Below are positions 26,686-35,553 of a stretch of 64,000 bases of DNA, in pieces. The translations under genes were made by a program, and so were the position numbers. Under the pieces are notes generated by a model that ran no database searches, was not told where the DNA came from, and saw only the letters and a program-made list of their open reading frames with translations. Source of the DNA: Planctomycetales bacterium (GTDB lineage Bacteria > Planctomycetota > Phycisphaerae > SM23-33); assembly GCA_030612725.1 (NCBI GenBank), contig JAUWNJ010000003.1, positions 62,001 through 126,000 of the forward strand, in the 5' to 3' direction. How positions within the stretch are numbered: the first letter of the stretch is position 1; each line of letters starts with the position of its first letter.

Positions 26686-28476
26686 TTATTCGGCTTTTTC
26701 TTCGCCGGACTCGTCCTCGCCTTCGTCAGCAGAAGGTTTTTCCTCTACCGGCGCTTCTTCAGCGGGCTGGATATCATCATCAGGTGCGAACGGTACTTCT
26801 TCTGCCTCTTCTATGTACACGTCGTCTAAGTCTGTCGCGTCGATTTTCCGTCTCAGGAGGCAGTAGATATTCGTAGCGGCCGAGAAGAGGAAGCAGATTC
26901 CGAACGCCGCTACTACTCCGATAACGAGGTACACCCACAGCGACATCACAACGGCAGCGCCGGCTTCGGAACCGCTCATCGCCTCGAAGTGGAACGGAGC
27001 GTGGAACGATTCAAACGTAGGTTTCGCCCACATCACGTCGAGTTTGCCGGCCCCTGGGGCATACTCGGGACGGTCTGCGATGCCCATCCACCATCCGACC
27101 CAGGAGTGCACCGCCAGCAACGTTATAAACGCAAATAACCTGACAAACAGGTAGCAGATGGTTCCGTAGATAGCGGCTATCACCCAGTACAGGCCGTATC
27201 GGAACGGGCGGGTAAAGGTGTAGCTGAACGACCTGCTGATGGCGTCGAAGGAGTCGGAACCTTCCACGGCGATTGTAGGCCACATCAGCGGCGCCCCGCC
27301 GATAAGCCCGACCGTCAGGAACGCGATTACCGCGCCGAGTATCAGCGCCAGGAAGAACAGTATGGCGACGATCCATTCGCCGATGACCGGAATCGTCCCG
27401 ATCAGCCCACCCAGCGCCAGGAATATCCCGAGAAGAACAATTATTCCCAGAGGAAGCAACGGGGCGGTGAAGAAACCGATGAACTTCGACAGCGAGAATG
27501 ACACCGCCGTTTTGATTGAAATTTTCTCCTCACGGGCTGCGTGCAGCGCGGCGATGCGACAAATCGCCCCGCCAAGCACCGACCAGATCGCAAGGGCGAC
27601 GACAATATAGATAATTGAATAAACCGGATACGTCGAGATTATCCACCACAACCCCCACAGCATCAGCACGATCCAGGCAATGACGCCGTATCCTTCGGGG
27701 TCGTTCGTAGAGGCGTCGAACTGGGTTCGGTTCTGCACCGCCGGAGCCGACGGAGCCATCGAACCTCGTTGATTCAGGAGGTTGGAGATACCCGTGGCAA
27801 CGTTACCGCGACGCACCGAACCGATGGCGTTGGAGACGCATCGACCCTGCCAGTCCATAAAACCAGCGAATATCCCGCTACCCTTTAACTTCTTCAGATT
27901 ATTCGACCCGGCGATGTACGCCTGCAGCGCTCCGCGCTTCGCATTCAGACGGGCCTTTTTGGCGACTTTAGTATCCTGCTTTCGCTCCTTCTTGGACGAG
28001 AGGCCATCGATGCGTTTCTCCTCCTTGTCCCATGCGTCATCGGCGGCATCCTTGGCCTTCTTGTATGACCGCTCCAATGCCTCATCAAGCCTTTTGACTG
28101 CTTTGCCAAAATCATCCTTGGCGAGTTTGGTTGCCGCTGTCAAGTCCGTATCGGCGCTGGGCGTACGGGCCAGCGTCTCCGCTACACCGGCAACGCGGGT
28201 CTTTTCGAGCCACGTCTCTTTGGCTTCGCCGAAAGAGGTCCGGCTTGGAGACCTCCAGTATCCCCAGGTCTCACCCTCCATAACGACAGATGAATCACTT
28301 ACGCCCGACCACATCTTGTCCATCACAAGACCCAGCGCGCAGGTAAGAATAATTGCAAGCAAAGCCAGAAAAATCTTGCTGGGATGAATGGCCATCTTGA
28401 AAGACTTGAGGATGTGCGAAAAACTGAATACCTCGTTCCAACTGACGCCCCTGATGACATTGTGTTCGTCGGCCAT
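26686..28476 (-). CDS. Large polytopic membrane protein, function unknown
   Basis: 596 residues. One helix follows the N-terminus (KIFLALLAIILTCALGLVM), then an extracytoplasmic, Lys/Ala-rich helical segment (about 75-230), then six or more membrane helices (about 265-560) and an acidic Glu/Asp tail. No catalytic motif recognised. AGGAG precedes the ATG at 28476; an upstream start is less likely. Arrangement of a permease-like core with a soluble insertion may indicate an envelope assembly or transport component, but I assign no function. Confidence 0.75.
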   Translation of the reverse strand: MADEHNVIRGVSWNEVFSFSHILKSFKMAIHPSKIFLALLAIILTCALGLVMDKMWSGVSDSSVVMEGETWGYWRSPSRTSFGEAKETWLEKTRVAGVAETLARTPSADTDLTAATKLAKDDFGKAVKRLDEALERSYKKAKDAADDAWDKEEKRIDGLSSKKERKQDTKVAKKARLNAKRGALQAYIAGSNNLKKLKGSGIFAGFMDWQGRCVSNAIGSVRRGNVATGISNLLNQRGSMAPSAPAVQNRTQFDASTNDPEGYGVIAWIVLMLWGLWWIISTYPVYSIIYIVVALAIWSVLGGAICRIAALHAAREEKISIKTAVSFSLSKFIGFFTAPLLPLGIIVLLGIFLALGGLIGTIPVIGEWIVAILFFLALILGAVIAFLTVGLIGGAPLMWPTIAVEGSDSFDAISRSFSYTFTRPFRYGLYWVIAAIYGTICYLFVRLFAFITLLAVHSWVGWWMGIADRPEYAPGAGKLDVMWAKPTFESFHAPFHFEAMSGSEAGAAVVMSLWVYLVIGVVAAFGICFLFSAATNIYCLLRRKIDATDLDDVYIEEAEEVPFAPDDDIQPAEEAPVEEKPSADEGEDESGEEKAE

Positions 28477-28609
28477 AACTGCTCCTTTCGATAGATTGGA
28501 TTTGTTCCAAACGGTACTACTGTTGCGAATTATATCCCGCACTATACACGGTTCAACGAATTTTTAGCGGTAAATACAGATAATCTTATTCAGTGTCGAT
28601 ATTCGAATT

Positions 28610-29911
28610 TTAGCCCTCGGCTGAACCGGCGGCGATAACGACACGCAGATGTGTGATTTTTCGAGCGTCAGCCGCCAGCACCGTGAAGGTGACCCCGTTG
28701 GCGCTCAAGGTCTGACCCACCGGCGGAATGAAACCCAATTCAGAAAAGACAAACCCCGCCACCGTTTCGTAATCGGCCTCCTCCGGAAGGTTCAGTCCCA
28801 TCGCGTCGTTGAGGTCTTCGATGTCCATCCGCCCGTCAACCTCTGCCGTCCGCTCGTCGATACGCTTAATCAGAGGCGATTCGGCATGGTCGTACTCGTC
28901 GGAAATCTCCCCGACAATCTCCTCAAGCAGATCCTCAATCGTTACCAGCCCCGCCGTCCCGCCATACTCGTCCAGCACGACCGCCATGTGCATCTTGCGG
29001 GCCTTGAACTCCCGCAAAAGATCGTCCAGCAATTTCGTTTCCGGTACGAAAAACGGTTTCCGCATGATAGACCGCAAATCGGCTCGGTCAGGACCTTCGA
29101 TCGCCAGCAAGTCCTTGGCGTAAAGGATACCGATGATATTGTCGATGTCGCCGGTGTAAACGGGGATTCTCGTATGCCCCGCCTCAACAACCGTCCGTCG
29201 AACCTTCTCCAGCGTGGAATCGGACGGCAAGGCGACGATGTCGGTCCGGGGCGTGATTATCTCGCCGGCTTGACGATCGCCGAACTCGATTACCGATTCG
29301 ATCATCTCCATCTCTTCGGCATCGACCGCCCCTTCTGCCTTCCCGTCGGAGGCGACCTGCAATATCTCGGCCTTGACTGCCGTCCCAAGACGCGACATAT
29401 CAACATCAGTCGCGCCGTTTCCGGAGCGATCCTGTTGAGGGTCGGGTACGCCGCTGAGTCGGCGAACCGGCACGTCGAAAGCAACCATTACCGTTATAAC
29501 AGGCCACAGCGCCCTGCGAAGGGTCAACAACACACCGGCCGTTACCGACAGAACCTTCTCGCCGGTATAACTTGCCCATGCGTGTGGAATCGCCACGACG
29601 AAGATGCCGATGAGACCAACAGCCACAGCAACAGCCACGCCGATAGCGACCGCCCTGTTTTCAAAACCGGAATCGAACGCGAATAGAAGCAGCACCAGAA
29701 TCGCCAGATTGCATACTGACCGGAGCAGGGCACAGACCATTCGCAACTCAGAGAGGTGCTTGAGGAGTTCGTCCAGGCGACGACGATCCCTGCCGAGAAA
29801 GGCCGACTCAAGACCGCGACGGGACGGGTCGCGAAGAGCGCAGGCATTCAGCGAAAAAAAACCTGACAGGGCAACTGTAAAAACAGCAGCCCCAAATAAC
29901 AGCGGTTCCAC
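28610..29911 (-). CDS. CNNM/CorC-family membrane protein with CBS pair
   Basis: Hemolysin-C/CorC type protein of 433 residues: four membrane helices (1-145), then tandem CBS domains (MTPR-like EIITPRTDIVALP, ARIPVYTGDIDNIIGILYAKDLL and MAVVLDEYGGTAGLVTIEDL), and the C-terminal transporter-associated domain (VDGRMDIEDLNDAMG). Associated with Mg2+/Co2+ transport or its regulation. Lies 90 bp after ybeY on the same strand, echoing the widespread ybeY-corC order. The membrane part is less conserved than the CBS part. Confidence 0.88.
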   Translation of the reverse strand: MEPLLFGAAVFTVALSGFFSLNACALRDPSRRGLESAFLGRDRRRLDELLKHLSELRMVCALLRSVCNLAILVLLLFAFDSGFENRAVAIGVAVAVAVGLIGIFVVAIPHAWASYTGEKVLSVTAGVLLTLRRALWPVITVMVAFDVPVRRLSGVPDPQQDRSGNGATDVDMSRLGTAVKAEILQVASDGKAEGAVDAEEMEMIESVIEFGDRQAGEIITPRTDIVALPSDSTLEKVRRTVVEAGHTRIPVYTGDIDNIIGILYAKDLLAIEGPDRADLRSIMRKPFFVPETKLLDDLLREFKARKMHMAVVLDEYGGTAGLVTIEDLLEEIVGEISDEYDHAESPLIKRIDERTAEVDGRMDIEDLNDAMGLNLPEEADYETVAGFVFSELGFIPPVGQTLSANGVTFTVLAADARKITHLRVVIAAGSAEG

Positions 29912-30001
29912 CTTTCAGAATCGCTCCACTAATACGCATCCACTTTCACTAGCCGTGCGGAACGCTGAACACGGGGGCAAGCATCCTGACCCGCAATTAT
30001 T

Positions 30002-30436
30002 CTATCCTGACGGCGCAAACTTCGCCAGTAATTCTTCCTGGCGGGTTCTCATCCGTTCCGCCTGTCCGACCTCGGCGTCGTCATAACCCATCAGGTGCAA
30101 CAGGCCGTGAATTATGTAGAGCATTAGTTCGTCGTCGCCCGACAAATCGTGGCGGGGACCGACTTCGGCAGCCACGTCGCCGCAAACAACTATCTGGGCG
30201 ATGATGCCGGGCGAGTTCGCCTCGGAAATGTCGAAACTCAATACATCCGTTACCTCGTCCTTACCGAGGTAGCGGCTATTCAATGATGCGATTTCATCGG
30301 TATCGACAATCGCTACGTCGATGGAATCTATTTCGCGGACCTCCGCTTCGGCTACGAATTTCACCAGGCGGCGTAACGACGCCTCGGAAATATCGATGGC
30401 CTTCTGGCAATTGGAGATGGTTATTTTCGGTTTCAT
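30002..30436 (-). CDS. ybeY: Endoribonuclease YbeY
   Basis: Single-strand endoribonuclease for 16S rRNA 3' maturation and ribosome quality control, 144 residues. SLNSRYLGKDEVTDVLSFD is conserved, and the metal motif reads HGLLHLMGYDD. The expected third His is Asp here (HxxxHxxxxxD), an altered zinc ligand. The start at 30436 gives a normal N-terminus. Context with the CorC-type gene supports the call. Divergent from xseA. Confidence 0.9.
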   Translation of the reverse strand: MKPKITISNCQKAIDISEASLRRLVKFVAEAEVREIDSIDVAIVDTDEIASLNSRYLGKDEVTDVLSFDISEANSPGIIAQIVVCGDVAAEVGPRHDLSGDDELMLYIIHGLLHLMGYDDAEVGQAERMRTRQEELLAKFAPSG

Positions 30437-30512
30437 ACCAATACGATATTTCGTCGGAAGCGTTTTGTCGAGCGTGCATCGTTCCGACGAGAATGGTACA
30501 CTTTCAACCGAT

Positions 30513-31955
30513 ATGACCGATTCGCAATTACCATTTGACGCCGGCGCGAAAAAACCCGCAACGCTGACCGTCTCGGACCTGGTGTCGCGGATTAAAGATT
30601 CGCTGCTGGAGGCATTCCCGAAACGCATCTCGGTTGTCGGGCAGATCAGCAATTTCAAGCGCCACTCGTCGGGTCATTTGTACTTTTCACTCAAGGACGC
30701 CGACGCATCCATTGACGCGGTGATGTTCCGCTCTGCCGCCGATAAGGTTCGCTTCGATATCGAAAACGGGCTGGAAGTCGTCGCCGGCGGCAGGGTCGAT
30801 GTGTATGAACGACAAGGCAGGCTGCAATTCTACGTCGAGCGCCTCGCGCCGCAGGGGGTCGGTTCGCTGGAACTGGCGTTCAGGCAACTGAAAGAACGCC
30901 TCGAACGCGAAGGCCTGTTCGACCCCGCTCGCAAGAAGCCGCTCGTTCGTTTTCCGCGTGCGGTCGGCGTGATTACTTCTCCGACCGGAGCGGCTGTCCG
31001 CGACATCGCCCAAACGCTGTCGCGTCGCTGGCCCGCAGCGAAAGTGTTCCTCGTTCCCGTTCGCGTCCAGGGCGACGAATCCGCCGGCGAAATCGCCCAG
31101 GCCATCCGCCTGATGGATTCCGCCGCCGGAAAATATCAAATCGACACGATAATCGTCGCTCGCGGCGGCGGAAGCCTCGAAGACCTCTGGGCGTTCAATG
31201 AGGAAATCGTAGCCCGCGCCATTTACGCGGCGAAATCGCCGATTATCTCCGGCGTGGGACACGAGGTGGACTTCACCATCGCCGATTTCGTAGCCGACGT
31301 CCGAGCCGCCACGCCGACCGCAGCGGCGGAACTGGCTGCGCCAGACGGTACCGAACTGGGCCGACATTGCAACGTCCTTGCCGGAAGACTCGCCCGAAGA
31401 GTCAAAGACCTGCTCCAAAACGCCCGAATTTCGCTGGCGTCGGTGCAGCGAAGCGCCGTCTTCCGCGACCCGGCTGGACGAACCCGGGCAGGCCAGCAGA
31501 TGCTCGACGACCTCACCAGCCGGATGCGCCAAGGCCTCCAGGACCAGCGAACCACCAGCGAGCGACGATTCGCCAATGTCCGGCGGGACCTGGCGTGGGT
31601 GTTGGGACACCGCGCAAAGAAGGCCTCCGGCGACCTGGCAAGGGTGGAAAAACGATTCGCCGCTGTGCATCCCCGTCATCGCATCGTCCTGGCCCGACAG
31701 CAATTGACAGCCCTCGGCAGGCAACTTGATGCGATGAGTTACAAAGCCGTCATTAAACGCGGATACTCCGTTACGCGAATCAAAGGAAAGCAAATCCTCC
31801 GCAGCGTCAGCGAGGTTTCGCCAGGCGACCGGCTTGAGACGGAACTTTCCGACGGTAAAATCACCTCGCGCGTGGCCGGAGAAAAAACCACGCCAACAAA
31901 ACAAAACGCCAAACGGGAAAACACACCGAACCTCTTTGAACAATTGGAGCAATAA
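30513..31955 (+). CDS. xseA: Exodeoxyribonuclease VII large subunit
   Basis: Nuclease subunit degrading single-stranded DNA to oligonucleotides. The N-terminal OB fold shows ISVVGQISNFKRHSSGHLYF and DVYERQGRLQFYV; the catalytic domain shows VGVITSPTGAAVRDI, ARGGGSLEDLWAFNEE and ISGVGHEVDFTIADFVAD; the C-terminus has RGYSVTR. 480 residues. Start chosen at 30513 so the protein begins MTDSQLPFD before the OB fold. xseB follows after 2 bp. Confidence 0.95.
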   Translation: MTDSQLPFDAGAKKPATLTVSDLVSRIKDSLLEAFPKRISVVGQISNFKRHSSGHLYFSLKDADASIDAVMFRSAADKVRFDIENGLEVVAGGRVDVYERQGRLQFYVERLAPQGVGSLELAFRQLKERLEREGLFDPARKKPLVRFPRAVGVITSPTGAAVRDIAQTLSRRWPAAKVFLVPVRVQGDESAGEIAQAIRLMDSAAGKYQIDTIIVARGGGSLEDLWAFNEEIVARAIYAAKSPIISGVGHEVDFTIADFVADVRAATPTAAAELAAPDGTELGRHCNVLAGRLARRVKDLLQNARISLASVQRSAVFRDPAGRTRAGQQMLDDLTSRMRQGLQDQRTTSERRFANVRRDLAWVLGHRAKKASGDLARVEKRFAAVHPRHRIVLARQQLTALGRQLDAMSYKAVIKRGYSVTRIKGKQILRSVSEVSPGDRLETELSDGKITSRVAGEKTTPTKQNAKRENTPNLFEQLEQ

Positions 31956-31957
31956 TA

Positions 31958-32197
31958 ATGGCAAAGGAAAAACCGACATTCGAGCAGGCGATGGAAAAAC
32001 TCGAAGGGATCGTTGAGCAGATAGAATCCGGACAAATCGGACTTGCTGAGTCCATCGCCGAATACGAAAAAGGCGTAAAACTCATCAAGCAATGCCGGAC
32101 AATACTCGACGCCGCAGAGAAAAAAATCCAACTACTCGCGCGCGGCGAGGACGACAAACTCGTCCCGGACGGTGAACTGAAAGAAGAAACAGATTAG
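31958..32197 (+). CDS. xseB: Exodeoxyribonuclease VII small subunit
   Basis: 79-residue helical subunit that binds XseA. TFEQAMEKLEGIVEQIESG and LAESIAEYEKGVKLIKQC are family-typical. Two bases separate it from xseA, indicating coupled production, and the glycosyltransferase gene starts 19 bp after it. Confidence 0.95.
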   Translation: MAKEKPTFEQAMEKLEGIVEQIESGQIGLAESIAEYEKGVKLIKQCRTILDAAEKKIQLLARGEDDKLVPDGELKEETD

Positions 32198-32216
32198 GAT
32201 TACTGATTACGAACCA

Positions 32217-33410
32217 ATGAAAATCGTTCACGTTATAACCCGATTAATCCTGGGCGGAGCGCAGGAGAATACGATCCTGACCTGCGAAGGTCTGTCCGCT
32301 CGCGGGCATGAGGTAACGCTGATTACAGGCCCGGCGATCGGGCCCGAAGGCGAACTGCTCACTCGCGCGCAAGCGGGAAATTACAAGGTTATCGTCCTCA
32401 ACTCCCTCCGACGTGCAATCAATCCGCTTCTGGATGCAACCGCTTATCACGCGTTGGCGAAACTGCTCGGCAACCTGAAAACCGACGTGGTACACACGCA
32501 TTCATCCAAAGCCGGTATCCTCGCACGACGAGCAGCGGCGAAACTGCGAAAGGATTCCGCACTACCGAAAATTGTTCATACAATCCACGGCCTGCCCTTC
32601 CATCCTTACGGCAATCGGTTTGCGAACCGCCTTTACATCGCACTGGAAAAGAAAGCCGCCCGACGAACAGACGCGATTATCTCCGTTGCTGACGCAATGA
32701 CCGTCCAGGCGCTCGCCGCCGGAGTAGGCCAACCCGAACAGTACACCACAATCTACAGCGGCATGGAGGTTTCAGCCTTCCTCAATCGCCCCGACAATAC
32801 CGACGAGTTCCGCCAATCACTTGGCCTGACAGACGACGACGTGCTGGTTACGCAGGTCTCACGCTTGGCCGAATTGAAGGGGCATGAGTTCATACTGGCG
32901 GCGGCTGAACGAATCGGCGACAGGCGGATACACCTCTGCTTCGTCGGCGACGGACACAAACGCCACGCCATCGAACGGACGATACGGGCATCGGCCAGCC
33001 TGACCGGGCGAGTGCATCTGACGGGACTTCTGCCGCCCGAACAGATGCCGGTCGTCATGCACGCTGCCGATATTGTCGTACACTGCTCACTCCGCGAAGG
33101 ACTGGCAAGGACGCTCCCGCAAGCGATGCTGGCGGGTAAGCCGGTAATCAGTTTCGACATCGACGGCACCCGCGAAGTCGTCGATTCCGACACCGGCATA
33201 CTGCTGGAGCCGGGCGACACAACAGGCCTGAAGACCGCCATCGAAACACTGGCTGCAGCACCGCAAACCCGCACCCATCTCGGCGAAGAAGGACAACGCC
33301 GCGCCGTCGAAAAATTCGACCATCGAGTCATGGTTGAAAAGATTGAGGCGCTGTATGAGCGGGTTATGGAAGCCCACCTTCTTTCCGATAAAGAGAATAT
33401 TGAATATTGA
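32217..33410 (+). CDS. Family 4 glycosyltransferase
   Basis: GT-B fold transferase of 397 residues moving a sugar from a nucleotide donor. The N-terminus has VITRLILGGAQENTIL; VHTHSSKAGILARRAA fits the acceptor side; the donor site has SRLAELKGHEFILAAAERI and the E-x7-E region SLREGLARTLPQAMLAGKPV. Acceptor unknown; cell-surface glycan is likely. The final residues NIEY and stop lie inside a heptamer repeat block. It follows xseB closely and may share its transcript. Confidence 0.88.
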   Translation: MKIVHVITRLILGGAQENTILTCEGLSARGHEVTLITGPAIGPEGELLTRAQAGNYKVIVLNSLRRAINPLLDATAYHALAKLLGNLKTDVVHTHSSKAGILARRAAAKLRKDSALPKIVHTIHGLPFHPYGNRFANRLYIALEKKAARRTDAIISVADAMTVQALAAGVGQPEQYTTIYSGMEVSAFLNRPDNTDEFRQSLGLTDDDVLVTQVSRLAELKGHEFILAAAERIGDRRIHLCFVGDGHKRHAIERTIRASASLTGRVHLTGLLPPEQMPVVMHAADIVVHCSLREGLARTLPQAMLAGKPVISFDIDGTREVVDSDTGILLEPGDTTGLKTAIETLAAAPQTRTHLGEEGQRRAVEKFDHRVMVEKIEALYERVMEAHLLSDKENIEY

Positions 33411-33566
33411 ATGGAGAATTTTGAATGACGAAGTAAAAAAATATCCCTCATAAGCGTGTTGTTTCTTTTTGTTTCTTCTACTTCGAAATTCGACATTCTT
33501 TGTTCCACGTAGTGGTACGTAGTACCGCTACGCGGTGCTATGCACAATATTCAATATTCATTTTTT
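33395..33566. repeat. Nested heptamer-hairpin composite element between convergent genes
   Basis: Six 7-mers based on GAATATT/GAATGAC (33395-33436) are answered by reverse-complement units at 33478-33498 (CTACTTC, GAAATTC, GACATTC) and 33546-33566 (AATATTC twice). Between the last two lies a hairpin TAGTGGTAC/GTACCGCTA (about 33510-33530). The element supplies the stop codon of the glycosyltransferase and, on the other strand, of the SPASM radical SAM gene. Confidence 0.8.
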
Positions 33567-35032
33567 CCATGGATAAGGTGGGCTTCTTCATTGACTACGC
33601 CTGAAGCGACAAGTTCGTCCCAGTATTGTTGATTGAGGACGCATCCCGGGTCGCCGGCATCAAGCCTTCCGAAGTATGCGTCCGACCGCGCCCTGCATCC
33701 ACCGCAGTAATCGGAGAATTCGCACACTTTGCAATGATGGATGCGGTCGGAGCGGTCATTGAGAAGATCGTAGTAACCGTTGCGGAATATCTCGACGATG
33801 TTAGCGTCCCGAAGGTTGCCCATGACGCGATGGGGCAGATAGACGCATGGCGTAACGTCGCCGTTCGGCTCGACGCAGATGTACGTGCGACCGGCTCCGC
33901 ATCCGCCGAGGTATTTAGCGACAACTCGCGCCTTTGTTCCGCTGCCGCTACCGGCGTGCGAGCACGCGGTTTTTCCCGTGTCAATCGGAGCGCCCATCAA
34001 ACAGACTCGACCCAATTGCGGAGCCGTTGAAATTATCCCGATTTTACCGGACTGCATGTATTCGTTCAGCAGCCCCAGCAATTCCTCCCGCTGGGTCGGC
34101 GTTATGTCGCCGGAGACCATTTTGCTCCCGCGCCCGACGGGGATGAAGTTGAAGTGCGCGAAGCAGCCGGCTCCGATGGAAATGGCAAACTCTATCATAT
34201 CGCGGACTTCCGTGTAATTTTCGCGATGGACGCACATTGCTATTCCCAGGCGCAGGCCTTCGGTGGCTACGACTATCTTCGCGCCGCGGACTGCCTTTTC
34301 CCACATTCCCGGAACGCCTCGGAAGGCGTCGTGGCGGGCAGGATCGGTCGAATCCAGCGAGATTTCGACGTATCGCAAACCGGCATCGAGAAGTTCGCCG
34401 GCGAACTTTTCCGTTATCATCGTACCGTTGGTGGCGATGGTCGTGTGCATTTTGTACTGCTTCGCCCGCCTGATGACCGGCAGCAGGTCGGGGCTTATTG
34501 TCGGTTCGCCGCCGGACAGCGCCAGCATCGGCATGTGGGCTGAACCCATCTGGTCAACGACGGCGAGTTTCTCGTCCAGCGTCAGTTCATCGACCAGTGC
34601 GTTCTTGTCGCTGCTCTGGTAGCAGTGTTGACACCGGAGGTTGCAGCGGTTCGTGAGGTTCCAGACGGCGAACAGCGGGGCTGAGAATTTCTGCGGGGTC
34701 GTCAGTCCGAACTCGGATACGCTGCGAGCGACGATTACCAGCCCGCGAACGGTCGGGGCATGAGAGGCGAGGCGCTCGCGGAAGGTCTCGGCTGGGACGC
34801 TCCCGCGCATCCGGTCGATAAACAAATGTATCGGCCAGTATTTCAGGCGTTGGATGAACGAGGCCTTTGGGTCACGGTAAGTGGAGATAATTCGTTCGAG
34901 CGCGGTCCCGTTTTTGCCTTCCCTGGAGAGCCATCGCAGCAACCGGCGGAATGGCCAGGTGCCAAGGTAATCTTCCAGCGGATGATGATAATTCATCTCC
35001 GCCGGAGCGGGTGCATGCGTCGGGCGGTCCAT
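33551..35032 (-). CDS. Radical SAM protein with SPASM-type C-terminus
   Basis: 493 residues. The radical SAM cluster motif is CNLRCQHC, followed by LALSGGEPTISPDLLPVI and TTIATNGTMI. The C-terminal part has a SPASM-like Cys set (CGAGRTYICVEPNGDVTPC, CKVCEFSDYCGGC and a last Cys) for extra Fe-S clusters. The N-terminal 110 residues precede a normal core. Relatives act on peptides, haem precursors or cofactors; substrate here unknown. Last gene of the leftward block with the activase, dehydratase-like and Tes-like genes, 10 bp after the lipoprotein gene. Its C-terminal KNEY comes from the repeat element. Confidence 0.88.
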   Translation of the reverse strand: MDRPTHAPAPAEMNYHHPLEDYLGTWPFRRLLRWLSREGKNGTALERIISTYRDPKASFIQRLKYWPIHLFIDRMRGSVPAETFRERLASHAPTVRGLVIVARSVSEFGLTTPQKFSAPLFAVWNLTNRCNLRCQHCYQSSDKNALVDELTLDEKLAVVDQMGSAHMPMLALSGGEPTISPDLLPVIRRAKQYKMHTTIATNGTMITEKFAGELLDAGLRYVEISLDSTDPARHDAFRGVPGMWEKAVRGAKIVVATEGLRLGIAMCVHRENYTEVRDMIEFAISIGAGCFAHFNFIPVGRGSKMVSGDITPTQREELLGLLNEYMQSGKIGIISTAPQLGRVCLMGAPIDTGKTACSHAGSGSGTKARVVAKYLGGCGAGRTYICVEPNGDVTPCVYLPHRVMGNLRDANIVEIFRNGYYDLLNDRSDRIHHCKVCEFSDYCGGCRARSDAYFGRLDAGDPGCVLNQQYWDELVASGVVNEEAHLIHGKNEY

Positions 35033-35042
35033 AATGAGGCCG

Positions 35043-35540
35043 TTAATCCTTCAGCGCCTCATTGTAGTTAGCCTGTGTGGCGAAGACCTGGATCAGGCCG
35101 CCTGGAGCGAGGTCGCTGCGCCCGTTCAGTTCGACGGTCAGTTTGAGCGGTTCGCCGGTAGGCCAATCCGGTTCGACCGGAAGGTTCAGCGTGCATTTGT
35201 AGGTTTTCCGGGCAGCGAGTTTCCACGGCGCTGCGACCATCACAGCCGACTGGGGATAGCGTTTGACCTGTTCCCATCCGATCGTGGTTTTGCGCCACAG
35301 TGTCGCATAGACCAGCGCGCCGCTGTCAGCGCCGATAGCAATGTCGTCTCCCGATACGTTGCTCACTTCCACCGACACCGTTACCGTACCGCCCCGAATG
35401 TAATTTCGCTGAGGAACACCGGCGGCAACGACAAGACCGTCGTCGGCCTGGGCGCGCCAGAGAATCTCGTCGGGCTTCTGACAACCAGCCGACGAAACCA
35501 ATCCCGCAACCAGGAGCATAATTGCAATTTTCTTCATCAT
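35043..35540 (-). CDS. Small lipoprotein of unknown function
   Basis: 165 residues with a lipoprotein signal (KKIAIMLLVAGLVSSAGC), then a beta-rich Ig-like domain: GTVTVSVEVSNVSGDDIAIG, CTLNLPVEPDWPTGEPLKL and LKLTVELNGRSDLAPGG. The shape recalls BsuPI-like proteinase-inhibitor folds, but this is a weak resemblance. GGAGAAT precedes the ATG at 35540. It sits 13 bp after the Tes-like gene and 10 bp before the SPASM radical SAM gene, so it belongs to the same transcript. Confidence 0.75.
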   Translation of the reverse strand: MMKKIAIMLLVAGLVSSAGCQKPDEILWRAQADDGLVVAAGVPQRNYIRGGTVTVSVEVSNVSGDDIAIGADSGALVYATLWRKTTIGWEQVKRYPQSAVMVAAPWKLAARKTYKCTLNLPVEPDWPTGEPLKLTVELNGRSDLAPGGLIQVFATQANYNEALKD

Positions 35541-35553
35541 AAGATTCTCCATT

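Noticed and set aside
30687-31979. A 430-codon minus-strand frame.
   Set aside because: Antisense to xseA, whose catalytic motifs are unmistakable.
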